A stretch of 64,000 nt of DNA from Chryseobacterium aquifrigidense (GCF_006716485.1 NZ_VFPD01000001.1:525806-589805); one strand, 5' to 3'; positions 40,580 through 50,824 are shown, numbered from the stretch's first letter. Notes: generated by a model from the sequence alone, not told the origin. Made by a program: numbers and translations.

Positions 40580-43114
40580 ATGATACACGACCAACGCGCA
40601 GAAAAATTCAGGCAGATTGTGGAAAATAAGTTCCAGATCTATAATTCATTATTTATGAGCCTGCCTTATGATAAAATGACGAATATCGGAATGCTGCTTC
40701 CATTTCTTTATGAGGAAAGCAGAACCGGCTATGAAGCAGGAAAAACCCCTGAAAATATCGTCGAAGAATTTTTTAAAAACCATACCGATCTTCAGACTGA
40801 GGAGCAGAAACTGGAACTGCTTTTCAAGATCATTCAATATATAGAAAGACAGGTTGTTTTGTTTGATAGTATTGAGGATGCTGCATTTCCCAATCTTCAT
40901 TCTGAAAGTGATAACGGAACAGTGACCAATCTCTTCGAACGTTCTTTTCAGGATCATAAAATTGAAAAAGTACGCGAAAAATTAAAAGATTTTAGTGTTA
41001 AGGTTGTATTTACAGCACACCCTACTCAGTTTTATCCAAGTTCGGTACAGAGAATTATTCAGGATTTGAGAGGAGCTATTACCAGTGATTCGGTAACTCA
41101 GATTGATATGCTTCTGCAGCAGTTGGGGAAAACTCCTTTCGTCAACAAGGAGAAACCTACTCCAATAGATGAAGCGCTGAGTATTATTTCCTATCTGAGA
41201 TATGTATATTATGACACCATTGGTGAACTTTTTACCAAGATCAAAAAGACTTTCGGGAATGGCCATTTCCACCTTCATGAAGATATTATCCAGCTGGGTT
41301 TCTGGCCGGGTGGAGACAGAGACGGAAATCCTTTTGTAACCGCAGAGGTAACGAAAAGAGTAGCGGAAGAACTTCGTTCTGCAATTCTGAAATCATACTA
41401 CAGCCATCTGAAATTTATCAGAAGACGATTGAGTTTCAGAGGCGTTTCAGAAGTGTTGACCCAATTAAGTGAAGAACTGTATGCTGCCATTTTTGATGGG
41501 AAAAGTATTAAAGCAGAAGATATTTTAAAGAAAGCAAATGAAGCAGAAAAAATACTGATCAACGAACATAATTCTTTGTTTTTGGATCTTTTGATTAATT
41601 TCAGAGACCGTGTGATGATCTTCGGCACTCACTTTGCGACACTGGATATCCGCCAGGACAGCAGAATTCACCAGAAAGTTATTGATGAGGTGTATGCAAA
41701 ACTATACGGAAATGAAGAGGCTGATTACGAACAGAAGTTCAACAAACTTATTCAGATTTCAGAAACGGTTCATGTGGAGGATTTCGAAGATATTGTAAAA
41801 GATACTTTGTTAACGGTTTCACAGGTTACGGATATCCAGAACCTGAACGGACTAAGAGGAATGAACCGTTATATTATTTCCAATTCTGATGCTGTAAAAG
41901 ACGTTATGAACGTATATGCCTTCTTTAAAATCTGTGGTTATAAAGATCAAGACATCAATATGGATATTGTTCCACTTTTTGAAACCATGGAAGGGCTTGC
42001 CAATGCAGAGCATGTAATGAATGAGCTGTATCATAATCCTGTTTATAAAAAGCACCTGGAAAAAAGAGGAAATCAGCAGACGATTATGCTTGGCTTCTCG
42101 GATGGAACCAAAGACGGAGGATATTTAAAAGCCAACTGGGAAATTTATAAAGCCAAAGAAGTACTGACAAAACTTTCGGAAGAGAATAATATTAAAGTTG
42201 TATTCTTTGATGGCAGAGGAGGACCACCAGCCAGAGGTGGCGGAAAAACCCACGATTTCTATGCTTCTCAGGGAAAAACAATTGCCAATAATAAGATTGA
42301 ATTAACCATTCAGGGACAAACGATTACCAGTATTTTTGGGAATAAAGAGCAGGCAAAATATAACTTTGAACAGCTTCTGACAGCAGGTGTTGAAAATGAT
42401 GTATTCAAAAATTCAAAAAAAGAACTTACAGAAAAGGAAAGAGCACTGATTATTGAGCTTGCAGATATCAGCTATAAGAAATATTCAGATCTGAAAGCGC
42501 ATCCGATGTTTGTCCCCTACCTTCAGGAAATGAGTACGCTGGAATATTACGGAAAAACGAATATCGGAAGCCGTCCTTCAAAAAGAGGAAACGGAAGTGA
42601 GCTAAGATTTGAAGATCTGAGAGCCATCCCGTTTGTAGGATCATGGTCGCAATTGAAACAGAATGTGCCAGGATTCTTCGGTTTTGGATATGCCATGCAA
42701 AAGATGAAAGAGCAGGGCAGGTTTGAAGAAGTAAGAGAATTGTATAAAGGTTCGGATTTCTTTAAAACTTTAGTGTTGAACTCCATGATGAGTATGAACA
42801 AATCTTACTTCCCATTGACTTACTATATCAAAAACAATCCGAAATTCGGTGCATTCTGGAATGTTCTTTTCGATGAATATGAGCTTTCAAGAGATATTAT
42901 GCTGGAACTGACAGGATTTAAAATGCTTCAGGAAGAAGATCCGCTTTCCAGAAAATCGGTAAAGATCCGTGAGAAGATCGTCCTTCCGCTGTTGAGTATT
43001 CAGCAATATGCTTTAATGAAGATTCAAAAAGGAGAAGGCAACAAAGAAGCTTATGAAAAGCTGGTAACACGTTCACTGTTCGGGAATATTAATGCGAGCA
43101 GAAACTCTGCATAA
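40580..43114 (+). CDS. ppc: Phosphoenolpyruvate carboxylase
   Basis: This anaplerotic enzyme makes oxaloacetate from PEP and bicarbonate. The 844-residue protein has the signature VFTAHPTQFYPSSVQRI (catalytic His near residue 150), GFWPGGDRDGNPFVTAEVT, the second signature FFDGRGGPPARGGGKTH (near residue 545), and GSRPSKRG. It is slightly shorter than the E. coli enzyme and matches the Bacteroidota subgroup. It is cytosolic and homotetrameric in the family. The C-terminus ends NINASRNSA, close to the usual ...NTG end of enterobacterial Ppc. It stands alone, with a repeat element downstream. Confidence 0.96.
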   Translation: MIHDQRAEKFRQIVENKFQIYNSLFMSLPYDKMTNIGMLLPFLYEESRTGYEAGKTPENIVEEFFKNHTDLQTEEQKLELLFKIIQYIERQVVLFDSIEDAAFPNLHSESDNGTVTNLFERSFQDHKIEKVREKLKDFSVKVVFTAHPTQFYPSSVQRIIQDLRGAITSDSVTQIDMLLQQLGKTPFVNKEKPTPIDEALSIISYLRYVYYDTIGELFTKIKKTFGNGHFHLHEDIIQLGFWPGGDRDGNPFVTAEVTKRVAEELRSAILKSYYSHLKFIRRRLSFRGVSEVLTQLSEELYAAIFDGKSIKAEDILKKANEAEKILINEHNSLFLDLLINFRDRVMIFGTHFATLDIRQDSRIHQKVIDEVYAKLYGNEEADYEQKFNKLIQISETVHVEDFEDIVKDTLLTVSQVTDIQNLNGLRGMNRYIISNSDAVKDVMNVYAFFKICGYKDQDINMDIVPLFETMEGLANAEHVMNELYHNPVYKKHLEKRGNQQTIMLGFSDGTKDGGYLKANWEIYKAKEVLTKLSEENNIKVVFFDGRGGPPARGGGKTHDFYASQGKTIANNKIELTIQGQTITSIFGNKEQAKYNFEQLLTAGVENDVFKNSKKELTEKERALIIELADISYKKYSDLKAHPMFVPYLQEMSTLEYYGKTNIGSRPSKRGNGSELRFEDLRAIPFVGSWSQLKQNVPGFFGFGYAMQKMKEQGRFEEVRELYKGSDFFKTLVLNSMMSMNKSYFPLTYYIKNNPKFGAFWNVLFDEYELSRDIMLELTGFKMLQEEDPLSRKSVKIREKIVLPLLSIQQYALMKIQKGEGNKEAYEKLVTRSLFGNINASRNSA

Positions 43115-43160
43115 GCAATTTTTAAAATAAGAATGATCATAACGAAATGATAATCAATAT

Positions 43161-43230
43161 CAATAGAAACGGGCTTTAGCCCGTTTTTTATTATAAACCA
43201 TTCAATGAGCTTTAGCTCAAACTTATTTTT
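43161..43230. repeat. Dispersed repeat with GGGCTTTAGCCC palindrome, copy 2
   Basis: CAATAGAAACGGGCTTTAGC continues CCGTTTTTT, then GAGCTTTAGCTC and AAACTTATT. It matches 17872-17940 in order and orientation. The CGGGCTTTAGCCCG stem followed by T6 could also terminate ppc transcription. Confidence 0.85.
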
Positions 43231-43335
43231 ATGTTGTAATACGACCAAAAATAGTAATATATCTCCCACAGATCACCCAATGTTTATGTTGTAAATAAAT
43301 CTGCTCAATCCGAATAATCTGCGGGAAACAAAAAA

Positions 43336-44940
43336 TTATTCCTTTAAGAATTTTTCATAGAAAACCTTATCCTTCGTCTGAATTTTAAGATAATAGGTCC
43401 CTTTTGCAAAATCCTCTACTTTTATGGATTTCTGATTGGTGCTTGTTCTAATGAGTCTTCCCAGATTATCATATATTTCTAACGACTGAACTTCTAACTC
43501 TGATGCTATATTCAGGATGGTTTTTACAGGATTCGGGAATATAGAGAACTTTTCTTTTTTTACAGTCTCAGAGGTATTCAGAACAAGATTATATAAGCTT
43601 CCGAAATTAAGAATCCCAAATCCCATCTGATCCGAATGGGCAGGATAAAGTGAAGCAGTCTGTCTCAGCTTTGTTCTCATCTGTTCCCTGTTCATCGTTG
43701 GAAAAGCCTGAATAAGACACGCTACACCTCCGGCAGCAATAGGAGTCGCAATGGAAGTTCCATTCACAATTAAAGTAGCATTATCATAAACGGTTGTAGT
43801 GCCGGTTCCCTGAGTACTTCCGTCAGGTTTTACCACGCTGAGAGCATTGGGTCCATAAGAAGAAGAGGGGGAGGCATTTCCGGCAGCATCCACATTTCCA
43901 ATAGAGAACACTTTTGCATTGTCAGATGGTGTCAAAAGATAGTGCCACGGCTGTTGTCCGGAATTACCTGCAGCGGCAAGAACAAAAATACCTTTTTCAG
44001 CGGCAATGCCGGCTCCGCGGGCAATGAATGAAGTATTACCATCCATATCGGCATACGTATAATTGTAACGGCTTTCGTTAAAAATATTGTATCCCAATGA
44101 TGAGGTAATGATTTCTATTCCTTTTCTGTCCGCTTCCTCCGCAGCTTCAATCCAGTATAGTTCTTCTTCGGGGATTTCTACAGCTGCATTTTCACTTCGG
44201 TAAAGATAAAAATCAGCATCAGGTGCCGCACCTACAAAAACATCTTGCAGATATCCACCCATAACACCTAACACGACAGAACCATGAGTACTGAGGGCCG
44301 TATTATAAATATCTCCGGTTTTGGTAACAAAATCATAAGAGGCTTTGATATGATTATTAGTCCACAATCTTGAAAAGGCAGTTCCTGTATTTACCGTTGG
44401 AAATCCTGCATCAATCACTGCTATGGAAACTCCCGTTCCTGTATAGCCTGCCAGATGAAGCGGCCGGATGTTAACCTGATCAATTTGTCCTGCCCCAGAA
44501 CCATAATTGAAGTTGGTAAGTGTTTTATTGATGCTGGCATCATCTTTCCATTTTCCAGGTGCTGTTTTCACCGTAGTACCAGAGCTGTTTCTTGCAAAAC
44601 TTTCAACGGATGAAACATAAGTTTGAGCCTGCAGTAAAGTTTTTTGCGCAGGAGTGGCATTGACTGCCGCACCATTAAGCCATTTTGAATAATCCGTAAC
44701 AACAAATCCCAAATTTTGAAGATTCTGAAGGTAAGACTGCTCAATAGGAGCATCCTGATCATTAAGCGGGATTCCGAGTGCAGTACGCCTGTTGAGTGAT
44801 TTCTGACTGAGTTCGGACAGCGGATTGGCATAAAAAGCAGCTTTATTAGGCTTATCCGTGAAGTAAACAAAAACAAGCTCCGTTTGTGCGGAAACGGTCA
44901 GGTAACCTGTTAGGAAACAAAAGAGTAAAAGTTTTTTCAT
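43336..44940 (-). CDS. Secreted subtilisin-like (S8) protease with type IX sorting domain
   Basis: The 534-residue protein has a signal peptide (YLTVSAQ, residue 19) and an N-terminal propeptide to about residue 125. The S8 catalytic domain has D177 (AVIDAGFP), H219 (STHGSVV), oxyanion N326 (AAGNSG) and S396 (NGTSIATP), all intact. The last ~70 residues (FSIFPNPVKTILNI ... GTYYLKI ... FYEKFLKE) form a type A T9SS sorting domain, so it is exported through the outer membrane by the type IX system and surface-attached or released. It is probably a nutritional protease. It stands alone and is divergent from the DegT gene. Confidence 0.95.
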   Translation of the reverse strand: MKKLLLFCFLTGYLTVSAQTELVFVYFTDKPNKAAFYANPLSELSQKSLNRRTALGIPLNDQDAPIEQSYLQNLQNLGFVVTDYSKWLNGAAVNATPAQKTLLQAQTYVSSVESFARNSSGTTVKTAPGKWKDDASINKTLTNFNYGSGAGQIDQVNIRPLHLAGYTGTGVSIAVIDAGFPTVNTGTAFSRLWTNNHIKASYDFVTKTGDIYNTALSTHGSVVLGVMGGYLQDVFVGAAPDADFYLYRSENAAVEIPEEELYWIEAAEEADRKGIEIITSSLGYNIFNESRYNYTYADMDGNTSFIARGAGIAAEKGIFVLAAAGNSGQQPWHYLLTPSDNAKVFSIGNVDAAGNASPSSSYGPNALSVVKPDGSTQGTGTTTVYDNATLIVNGTSIATPIAAGGVACLIQAFPTMNREQMRTKLRQTASLYPAHSDQMGFGILNFGSLYNLVLNTSETVKKEKFSIFPNPVKTILNIASELEVQSLEIYDNLGRLIRTSTNQKSIKVEDFAKGTYYLKIQTKDKVFYEKFLKE

Positions 44941-45028
44941 AAAATTTATTTGTATAAAGATAAAAACAAAATCAATAAAATTTTTGATAGGATTTTAAAT
45001 TCCTTATTTTTACAGAAATATTTATTAT

Positions 45029-46153
45029 ATGAAAAAAATTCAGATGGTTGACTTGCAAAGTCAGTATTACAAAATAAAGAGTGATGTAGACAATGCAGTT
45101 TTGAATGTAATGGATTCTGCGGCATTTATTAACGGTCCTGAAGTAAAGTCTTTCCAGAATGAATTGGAGTCTTATTTAGAAGTAAAACATGTGATTCCGT
45201 GTGCCAATGGTACAGATGCATTACAAATTGCCCTGATGGCTTTGGACCTGAAAGAAGGAGACGAAATTATCACGGCTGATTTTACTTTTGCTGCAACAGT
45301 AGAAGTTATTCACCTGCTTAAATTAAAGTCTGTATTGGTAGATGTAGATTATGATACATTCACAATCTCTACAGAACAGATTAAAAAAGCAATTACACCC
45401 AAAACAAAAGCGATTATCCCGGTACATATTTTCGGACAGTGTGCCAATATGGAAGAAATTTTAAAAATTGCTGAAGAGCATAATCTATACGTTATTGAAG
45501 ACAATGCTCAGGCAATCGGTTCAGAATATACCTTCTCAGACGGAACTGTAAAACAGGCAGGAACAATGTCTACTGTGGGAACCACTTCTTTCTTTCCGTC
45601 AAAAAACCTGGGATGCTACGGAGACGGAGGGGCTATTTTCACCAATAATGATGAATTGGCTCACCGTTTAAGAGGAATTGTAAACCATGGAATGTATGAG
45701 AGATATTACCACGATGAGGTAGGAGTAAACTCACGTTTGGATAGTATTCAGGCAGCGGTTTTAAGAAAGAAACTTCCTCACCTTGATTCTTATAACGAAG
45801 CAAGAAGAAAAGCAGCAGACTTTTATGATGATGCTTTCGAAGGAAACCCGAATATTCTGACTCCGAAAAGAGCTGAGAATTCTACTCACGTATTCCACCA
45901 GTATACCTTAAGAATTCTGAACGGAAAACGTAATGAACTTCAGAAGTTTTTAGCGGAGAAAGAAATCCCTGCGATGATCTATTACCCGGTAGCACTAAGA
46001 AAGCAAAAAGCATACTTTCAGGAAAGTAATGCAGCAGACTTTGTGAATACTGATAAGCTTCTGGATCAGGTAATTTCTTTACCAATGCATACAGAATTAG
46101 ACGAAGAGCAGCTGAAGTATATTACAGATGCAGTGCTTGAGTTTATGGGATAA
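45029..46153 (+). CDS. DegT/DnrJ/EryC1/StrS-family sugar aminotransferase
   Basis: This PLP enzyme transaminates a nucleotide-linked keto sugar, as in WecE, PglE or FdtB. The 374-residue protein has the family start IQMVDLQSQYYKIKSDV, PCANGTDALQIALMAL, HIFGQCANMEEI, EDNAQAIGS and the PLP lysine in FFPSKNLGCYGDGGA (near residue 192). Specificity cannot be read. It leads the run DegT, membrane protein, galE, cytidylyltransferase, consistent with making a surface polysaccharide or glycan precursor. The next gene starts 3 bases after its stop. Confidence 0.93.
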   Translation: MKKIQMVDLQSQYYKIKSDVDNAVLNVMDSAAFINGPEVKSFQNELESYLEVKHVIPCANGTDALQIALMALDLKEGDEIITADFTFAATVEVIHLLKLKSVLVDVDYDTFTISTEQIKKAITPKTKAIIPVHIFGQCANMEEILKIAEEHNLYVIEDNAQAIGSEYTFSDGTVKQAGTMSTVGTTSFFPSKNLGCYGDGGAIFTNNDELAHRLRGIVNHGMYERYYHDEVGVNSRLDSIQAAVLRKKLPHLDSYNEARRKAADFYDDAFEGNPNILTPKRAENSTHVFHQYTLRILNGKRNELQKFLAEKEIPAMIYYPVALRKQKAYFQESNAADFVNTDKLLDQVISLPMHTELDEEQLKYITDAVLEFMG

Positions 46154-46156
46154 TTA

Positions 46157-46567
46157 ATGAAAAGAAAGATATTTAAATATAAGCTGGTATACTACTTAGC
46201 AGTTTTAATCAGCTTAGTTTTTTTTATAATATCAGCATTTTCAGTTCTTGAAATATTTAATGACTTTAATCTTTTTAAAACATTACTTATTACTATTTCG
46301 TTAGTTATTAACTCATCTGCTTTTGTCAATCTTGTAGAAAAATATGATAAAGCTGTTTTGTTTCTAAATCTTAGTTTATTTTTATCCATTTTTGTTTTAG
46401 GTTACCCTTTGCTACTTGGATTTTTAAATGGAAATAATATTTTAGAACATTTTACTTTTAAATTATTAACTATCCTCATATTGAGTTTACTGATTGTTAA
46501 TGTATTTAAAGTGAAAAATTATAATGGAGTTAACGAAATAGAAAATATAGGAAAGGACAAAGATTAG
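46157..46567 (+). CDS. Small hypothetical membrane protein
   Basis: The 136-residue protein has four hydrophobic segments (residues about 10-32, 36-56, 66-88 and 96-115) and a short hydrophilic tail (KNYNGVNEIENIGKDKD). It sits 3 bases after the DegT aminotransferase gene and 18 before galE, so it is surely co-transcribed with them. The sequence is richer in A+T than its neighbours. No family recognised; a role in envelope glycan assembly would be guesswork from position. Confidence 0.7.
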   Translation: MKRKIFKYKLVYYLAVLISLVFFIISAFSVLEIFNDFNLFKTLLITISLVINSSAFVNLVEKYDKAVLFLNLSLFLSIFVLGYPLLLGFLNGNNILEHFTFKLLTILILSLLIVNVFKVKNYNGVNEIENIGKDKD

Positions 46568-46585
46568 TAAAAGTATAAAGAAAAA

Positions 46586-47608
46586 ATGACAATACTTGTT
46601 ACCGGAGGCCTTGGATATATTGGTTCTCACACTGTAGTAGAACTTCTTAATAACGGCTTTGAAGTGGTTATTGTGGATGATTTATCCAATACGGAAAGGT
46701 TTATTTTAAAAAATATTGAGGAAATTACTGGTAAGAAACCTGTTTTTTATCCTTTTGATTTAAGAAGAAAAGAACTTCTTACTCAGGTTTTTGATGCTCA
46801 TCAGATTGATGGCTGTATCAATTTTGCTGCTTCTAAAGCGGTAGGAGAGAGCCAGATCATTCCTGTTGATTATTATGAGAATAATCTGTTTTCTTTGATT
46901 AATATTCTTCAGGAATTTAAAACGAGAAAGATCTCCAATTTTATTTTCAGCTCATCGTGTACGGTGTACGGGCAGGCAGATGTTATGCCAATAGATGAAA
47001 ATACTCCGCTGAAAACGCCTGAAAGTGTCTATGGGAAAACAAAACAAATGGGAGAACAGATCCTGATTGATTTTGCAAAAGCCTATCAAAGTAAAATATC
47101 ACTATTAAGGTATTTTAATCCAATCGGGGCACACCCTTCCGGAAAGATTGGAGAATTGCCAATCGGGATTCCTAATAATTTAGTGCCTTATGTAATGCAG
47201 ACCGCTTCAGGAGTTCGTGAGAAACTGAATATATGGGGCGATGATTATCCTACACAGGACGGAACGGCCGTTCGTGATTATATCTATGTTGTTGACCTGG
47301 CAAAAGCACACGTTGCAGCATTAAAGAAACTGATAGAAGATCCTTCATCGGATGCTGTCATAGATACTTACAATCTGGGAACAGGAAAAGGTTCATCTGT
47401 ACTGGAAGTGGTAAAAGCATTTGAGAAAGCGAATAATGTAGAAGTGCCTTACCAGATCTGCGACAGAAGAGAAGGAGATATTACTATTGCATATGCCAAC
47501 CCTGAAAAAGCTGAAAAAGAACTCAACTGGAAGTCTGAAACATCTTTGGAAGAGGCTTTAAGAACGGTTTGGGAATGGCAGAAATATCTGAACACCAGAA
47601 ATTCATAA
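46586..47608 (+). CDS. galE: UDP-glucose 4-epimerase
   Basis: This short-chain dehydrogenase-type epimerase interconverts UDP-glucose and UDP-galactose. The 340-residue protein has the NAD loop TGGLGYIGSHT (residues 6-16), the SSCTVYG strand with catalytic Ser/Thr, the YxxxK motif in VYGKTK, RYFNPIGAHPSG, and GTAVRDYIYVVDLAKAH, which is diagnostic for GalE. Related N-acetyl-hexosamine epimerases cannot be fully excluded. It lies 18 bases after the small membrane protein gene in the sugar-nucleotide operon. Confidence 0.95.
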   Translation: MTILVTGGLGYIGSHTVVELLNNGFEVVIVDDLSNTERFILKNIEEITGKKPVFYPFDLRRKELLTQVFDAHQIDGCINFAASKAVGESQIIPVDYYENNLFSLINILQEFKTRKISNFIFSSSCTVYGQADVMPIDENTPLKTPESVYGKTKQMGEQILIDFAKAYQSKISLLRYFNPIGAHPSGKIGELPIGIPNNLVPYVMQTASGVREKLNIWGDDYPTQDGTAVRDYIYVVDLAKAHVAALKKLIEDPSSDAVIDTYNLGTGKGSSVLEVVKAFEKANNVEVPYQICDRREGDITIAYANPEKAEKELNWKSETSLEEALRTVWEWQKYLNTRNS

Positions 47609-47740
47609 CTTAGCATTCAGAAATGCTTACATAAAGAGAACATTTAAACGATCATAAAACAAATTACAAAAACATCTTCCTGAATATCTGTTGTGATTTT
47701 TAAGAACATTGATTCATGGAAGCTTTAATTTTAAATTAGT

Positions 47741-48193
47741 ATGAAGACACAGAGAATAGGTATTACATTTTCGTCGTTTGACTTATTACATGCAGGTCAC
47801 ATCAAAATGCTTGAAGAAGCTAAAACCGTATGTGACTATTTAATCGTAGGACTTCAGATTGACCCGTCCCACGACCGTCCCACTAAAAATAAGCCAAGCC
47901 AGACTATTGTTGAACGATATATTCAACTGAAGGCAGTGAATGCTGTGGATGAGATTATTCCTTACTACACAGAGGAAGACCTTTTGGATATTCTTAAATC
48001 ATTTGTGATTGACGTAAGAATCATTGGAGATGATTATATGGACAAAGACTTTACAGGTAAAAAATACTGTGAAGAAAAAGGAATTGAGCTATTTTTCAAT
48101 AAAAGAGACCATCGGTTTTCCACCAGTGATCTGAGAAGAAGAATCTATGAAGCTGAAAAAGAAAAATACGCTAAAGCAGAACCTGTAAAATAA
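47741..48193 (+). CDS. Cytidylyltransferase family protein, TagD-like
   Basis: The 150-residue nucleotidyltransferase has the HxGH-type motif H17-A-G-H20 in FSSFDLLHAGH and a C-terminal FSTSDLRRRI in place of the usual RTxGISTS signature, as in glycerol-3-phosphate cytidylyltransferases (TagD) and related enzymes. It would activate a phosphorylated alcohol or sugar with CTP. The substrate is not determined. It follows galE by 132 bases that hold a weak AGCATT/AATGCT hairpin, and a strong terminator follows it. Confidence 0.85.
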   Translation: MKTQRIGITFSSFDLLHAGHIKMLEEAKTVCDYLIVGLQIDPSHDRPTKNKPSQTIVERYIQLKAVNAVDEIIPYYTEEDLLDILKSFVIDVRIIGDDYMDKDFTGKKYCEEKGIELFFNKRDHRFSTSDLRRRIYEAEKEKYAKAEPVK

Positions 48194-48203
48194 CAGAAAT
48201 AAA

Positions 48204-48232
48204 AAATCCCGAAAGTAACTTTCGGGATTTTT
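48204..48232. terminator. Bidirectional terminator between convergent genes
   Basis: AAATCCCGAAAG (48204-48215) faces its exact complement at 48219-48230 across TAA, flanked by A and T runs on either side. Confidence 0.85.
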
Positions 48233-48238
48233 GTTATA

Positions 48239-50824
48239 TTACATCGGGCCGCCTTGTTCTTCGTCGCCTTTTGTATTGGAATTAATATCTTTTTTAATTT
48301 TAGGTTTGGCATCAATCTTCTCACCTTGCTTGAACTTATACGTGAAAGATAAAGCAAATTGTCTTGGCTGCCACTGCATTTCCATTTCTCGGGTAAACTG
48401 AGCATTATCAGAGAAGTTTTTCATTTTTCTGGTATTAAAGATGTCTCTGATGTTGAATCCTATAATTCCGTTTCCTTTCCAAATGGTCTGGCTCGCGCCA
48501 AAATCTATACCATACATTGCCTTTCTGTTGTTCATTGCTGTTTTCTCAGCAGCTCTGTAGAAACTTTGAATTTGAAGGCTTAAGTTTTTTGTCGGTTTAA
48601 ATGTATTGTTAAAACGTATTCTGTATGAGAACCCTGAACCTGAAAAATCATTTAAGGTTTTTGGATTGTCAGGGAATAAGTTATAGCTTCCTGTATTTTT
48701 ATATCCGTAAAGGTCAGCAGAAAGCATTATTTTCCACCAGCTGTAAGGATCGTAAGTTCCGTTCAGATCCAAACCATAATTGGTCTCCGTACCCACGTTA
48801 AAAGGAATGGTGTTTACAGCTCCGGTCTGATCTACATATTGATATCTGTTTTGCTCGTCTTCAGACTTTTTAAAATACAGAGTTGGATTAAACGTGATCT
48901 TTTTATTTGAAAGATTATATCCAAGTTCAAAAGAGTTTTCGTACGTTGGGTTAAGATTCGGGTTTCCTCTGAAGTAGTTTCTGTCATCATCAAAAGACAT
49001 AAAAGGGATCAGGGAGAAAGCTCTCGGACGGTTAATTCTTCTTGAATAATTTAACAGGATCTGATTGTTTTTTGCCAGATCATAACTTAAAAATACAGAA
49101 GGGAAGAACTTAGTATAGTTTTTATTAACTTCCGGAGTATTTGCCGGGTTTCCGTTTACATCAAAATTTTGAAAATTAACGTCAATTTTTGAAGTCTCAC
49201 TTCTTAATCCTAACTGATACGCAAATTTTTCTCCAATCTTACTTTTAAACTGTGCATAAACTCCCAAGATCTTTTCAGAATATACTGTATTACTTGTGAA
49301 ATCGAACCTTGTAATTGCGGGTTGCTCGTTCAAACTTTGATCTACAAAATAGTTATAAGTATTTCTGTTATAATCATAACGTGCTCCGGCTTCTAATTTA
49401 GATTTTTCACCTATTGGAAGTTCATAATCGATTTTTCCAATGAAGGTATCCGTTTTAGAATCTGTACTTACATTATTGGTGATATTACCGTTTGGCTGTA
49501 CAATATTTTCAATAAATGTTCTTTGAACAATTTTATTAATTCCGTCTGTTTTGTTCGTCTGGTAACTTGCAGATGCGGATAATAACTGGCCATTGTCTCC
49601 AATTTTCTGATCAAGTCCAAGATCAAACTGGGTTGCCAGGTTTGTGTTATTTCCGTAGCTGTTTCTTTCCCTTAAAACATTGCTTACACCAGAAGTAGGA
49701 GTCGTATACAGTCTTTCATTATAAGAATTAAGACCTGTCTGATCCGTATCAAAACTTCTGATCATTCCTGAGAAATTGATGGAAGTCTTATCGCTGAAGT
49801 CATGAGTAAAACCAGCAGTCACATTATAAGTGTTACTTTCTCTTGTCGTTTTACCATTTTGTTGAGAATACTGTGTAAAAGGGAATGCATCAGAAGCCAG
49901 GCTGCCAATATCATCCTTTCTGGTGGTCGTATTCTTCATGGTGCTTTCGTTCTTCTGATAACCACCGCCGCCATTTAAAAACCAGGTCCAGTTACCTTTT
50001 CTCCAGTTTAAGTTAGCGTTAAGGTTGGTTCTTGGAAGATAACCTAAAGTTCCGGTTACGCTACCATTGAATCCTATTTTTTTATCCTTTTTAAGAATGA
50101 TATTCAGAATACCGGCAGTTCCACTTGCCTCAAATTTAGAAGAAGGGTTGGTGATTACCTCAATTCTTTCAATCTGATCCGCTGGAATACTCTGCAAAGC
50201 ATTGGCTCCATCATCTATTCCAAGAAGGGATGAGGGCTTTCCGTTGATAAGGAATTTTACATTGGAATTTCCTCTCATAGATACCGTTCCGTCTGTATCT
50301 ACAGAAACTGAAGGAACATTGGTTAAAACATCCTGAAGGTTTCCTCCTTTACTCACAATATCCTGTGAAGGATCATATGTTTTCTTATCAAGCTCTACCT
50401 TATATGCTTTGGCTGCAGATGCGGTAATAACAACGCCCTGTATTTCCTTTGTTTTACCATCAACAGTAGAGGTGGATTCTGCTTCAATAGATAGTGCTCC
50501 GATATTACCTGCTGTTGCAATCTTTTTGCTGACTACACTTTTTTTGTAATCAATGGCTTCTACTGTAATATCATAGTCTCCAGGCATAAGCTGAAGGGTA
50601 TATTGCCCTTTTTCATCTGTCAGTACAGCATCACTTAAAGTTTTGTTGGCCTTATTGCTGAAAGTTACAGATGCATAAGGAACCGGTTGGTTTTTTTTGT
50701 TGACAATGATTCCTGAAACTCCAGCTTTCTCCTGTGCAAAAGCCATTGCTGCTGCTGAAAGTACTAGTGTAAGTCCTAAAGCTTTTCTGGTGAAAATATT
50801 GACAATTTCTGTCTTATTCTTCAT
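48239..50824 (-). CDS. TonB-dependent receptor-like outer membrane beta-barrel protein
   Basis: The 861-residue protein has a signal peptide (AAAMAFAQ, near residue 31), an N-terminal carboxypeptidase-regulatory-like domain (VSGIIVNKKNQPVPYASVTF ... about residues 35-120), a plug domain (GGNLQDVLTNVPSVSVD, MRGNSNVKFLINGKPSSLLG) and a long barrel of the OMP_b-brl_3 type (LNYSRRINRPRAFSLIPF, RGNPNLNPTYENSFELGY). The C-terminus has an extra acidic/Lys tail (KPKIKKDINSNTKGDEEQGG) after the last barrel strand. Substrate unknown; no SusD partner, so it is not a glycan-type SusCD system. Confidence 0.92.
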   Translation of the reverse strand: MKNKTEIVNIFTRKALGLTLVLSAAAMAFAQEKAGVSGIIVNKKNQPVPYASVTFSNKANKTLSDAVLTDEKGQYTLQLMPGDYDITVEAIDYKKSVVSKKIATAGNIGALSIEAESTSTVDGKTKEIQGVVITASAAKAYKVELDKKTYDPSQDIVSKGGNLQDVLTNVPSVSVDTDGTVSMRGNSNVKFLINGKPSSLLGIDDGANALQSIPADQIERIEVITNPSSKFEASGTAGILNIILKKDKKIGFNGSVTGTLGYLPRTNLNANLNWRKGNWTWFLNGGGGYQKNESTMKNTTTRKDDIGSLASDAFPFTQYSQQNGKTTRESNTYNVTAGFTHDFSDKTSINFSGMIRSFDTDQTGLNSYNERLYTTPTSGVSNVLRERNSYGNNTNLATQFDLGLDQKIGDNGQLLSASASYQTNKTDGINKIVQRTFIENIVQPNGNITNNVSTDSKTDTFIGKIDYELPIGEKSKLEAGARYDYNRNTYNYFVDQSLNEQPAITRFDFTSNTVYSEKILGVYAQFKSKIGEKFAYQLGLRSETSKIDVNFQNFDVNGNPANTPEVNKNYTKFFPSVFLSYDLAKNNQILLNYSRRINRPRAFSLIPFMSFDDDRNYFRGNPNLNPTYENSFELGYNLSNKKITFNPTLYFKKSEDEQNRYQYVDQTGAVNTIPFNVGTETNYGLDLNGTYDPYSWWKIMLSADLYGYKNTGSYNLFPDNPKTLNDFSGSGFSYRIRFNNTFKPTKNLSLQIQSFYRAAEKTAMNNRKAMYGIDFGASQTIWKGNGIIGFNIRDIFNTRKMKNFSDNAQFTREMEMQWQPRQFALSFTYKFKQGEKIDAKPKIKKDINSNTKGDEEQGGPM

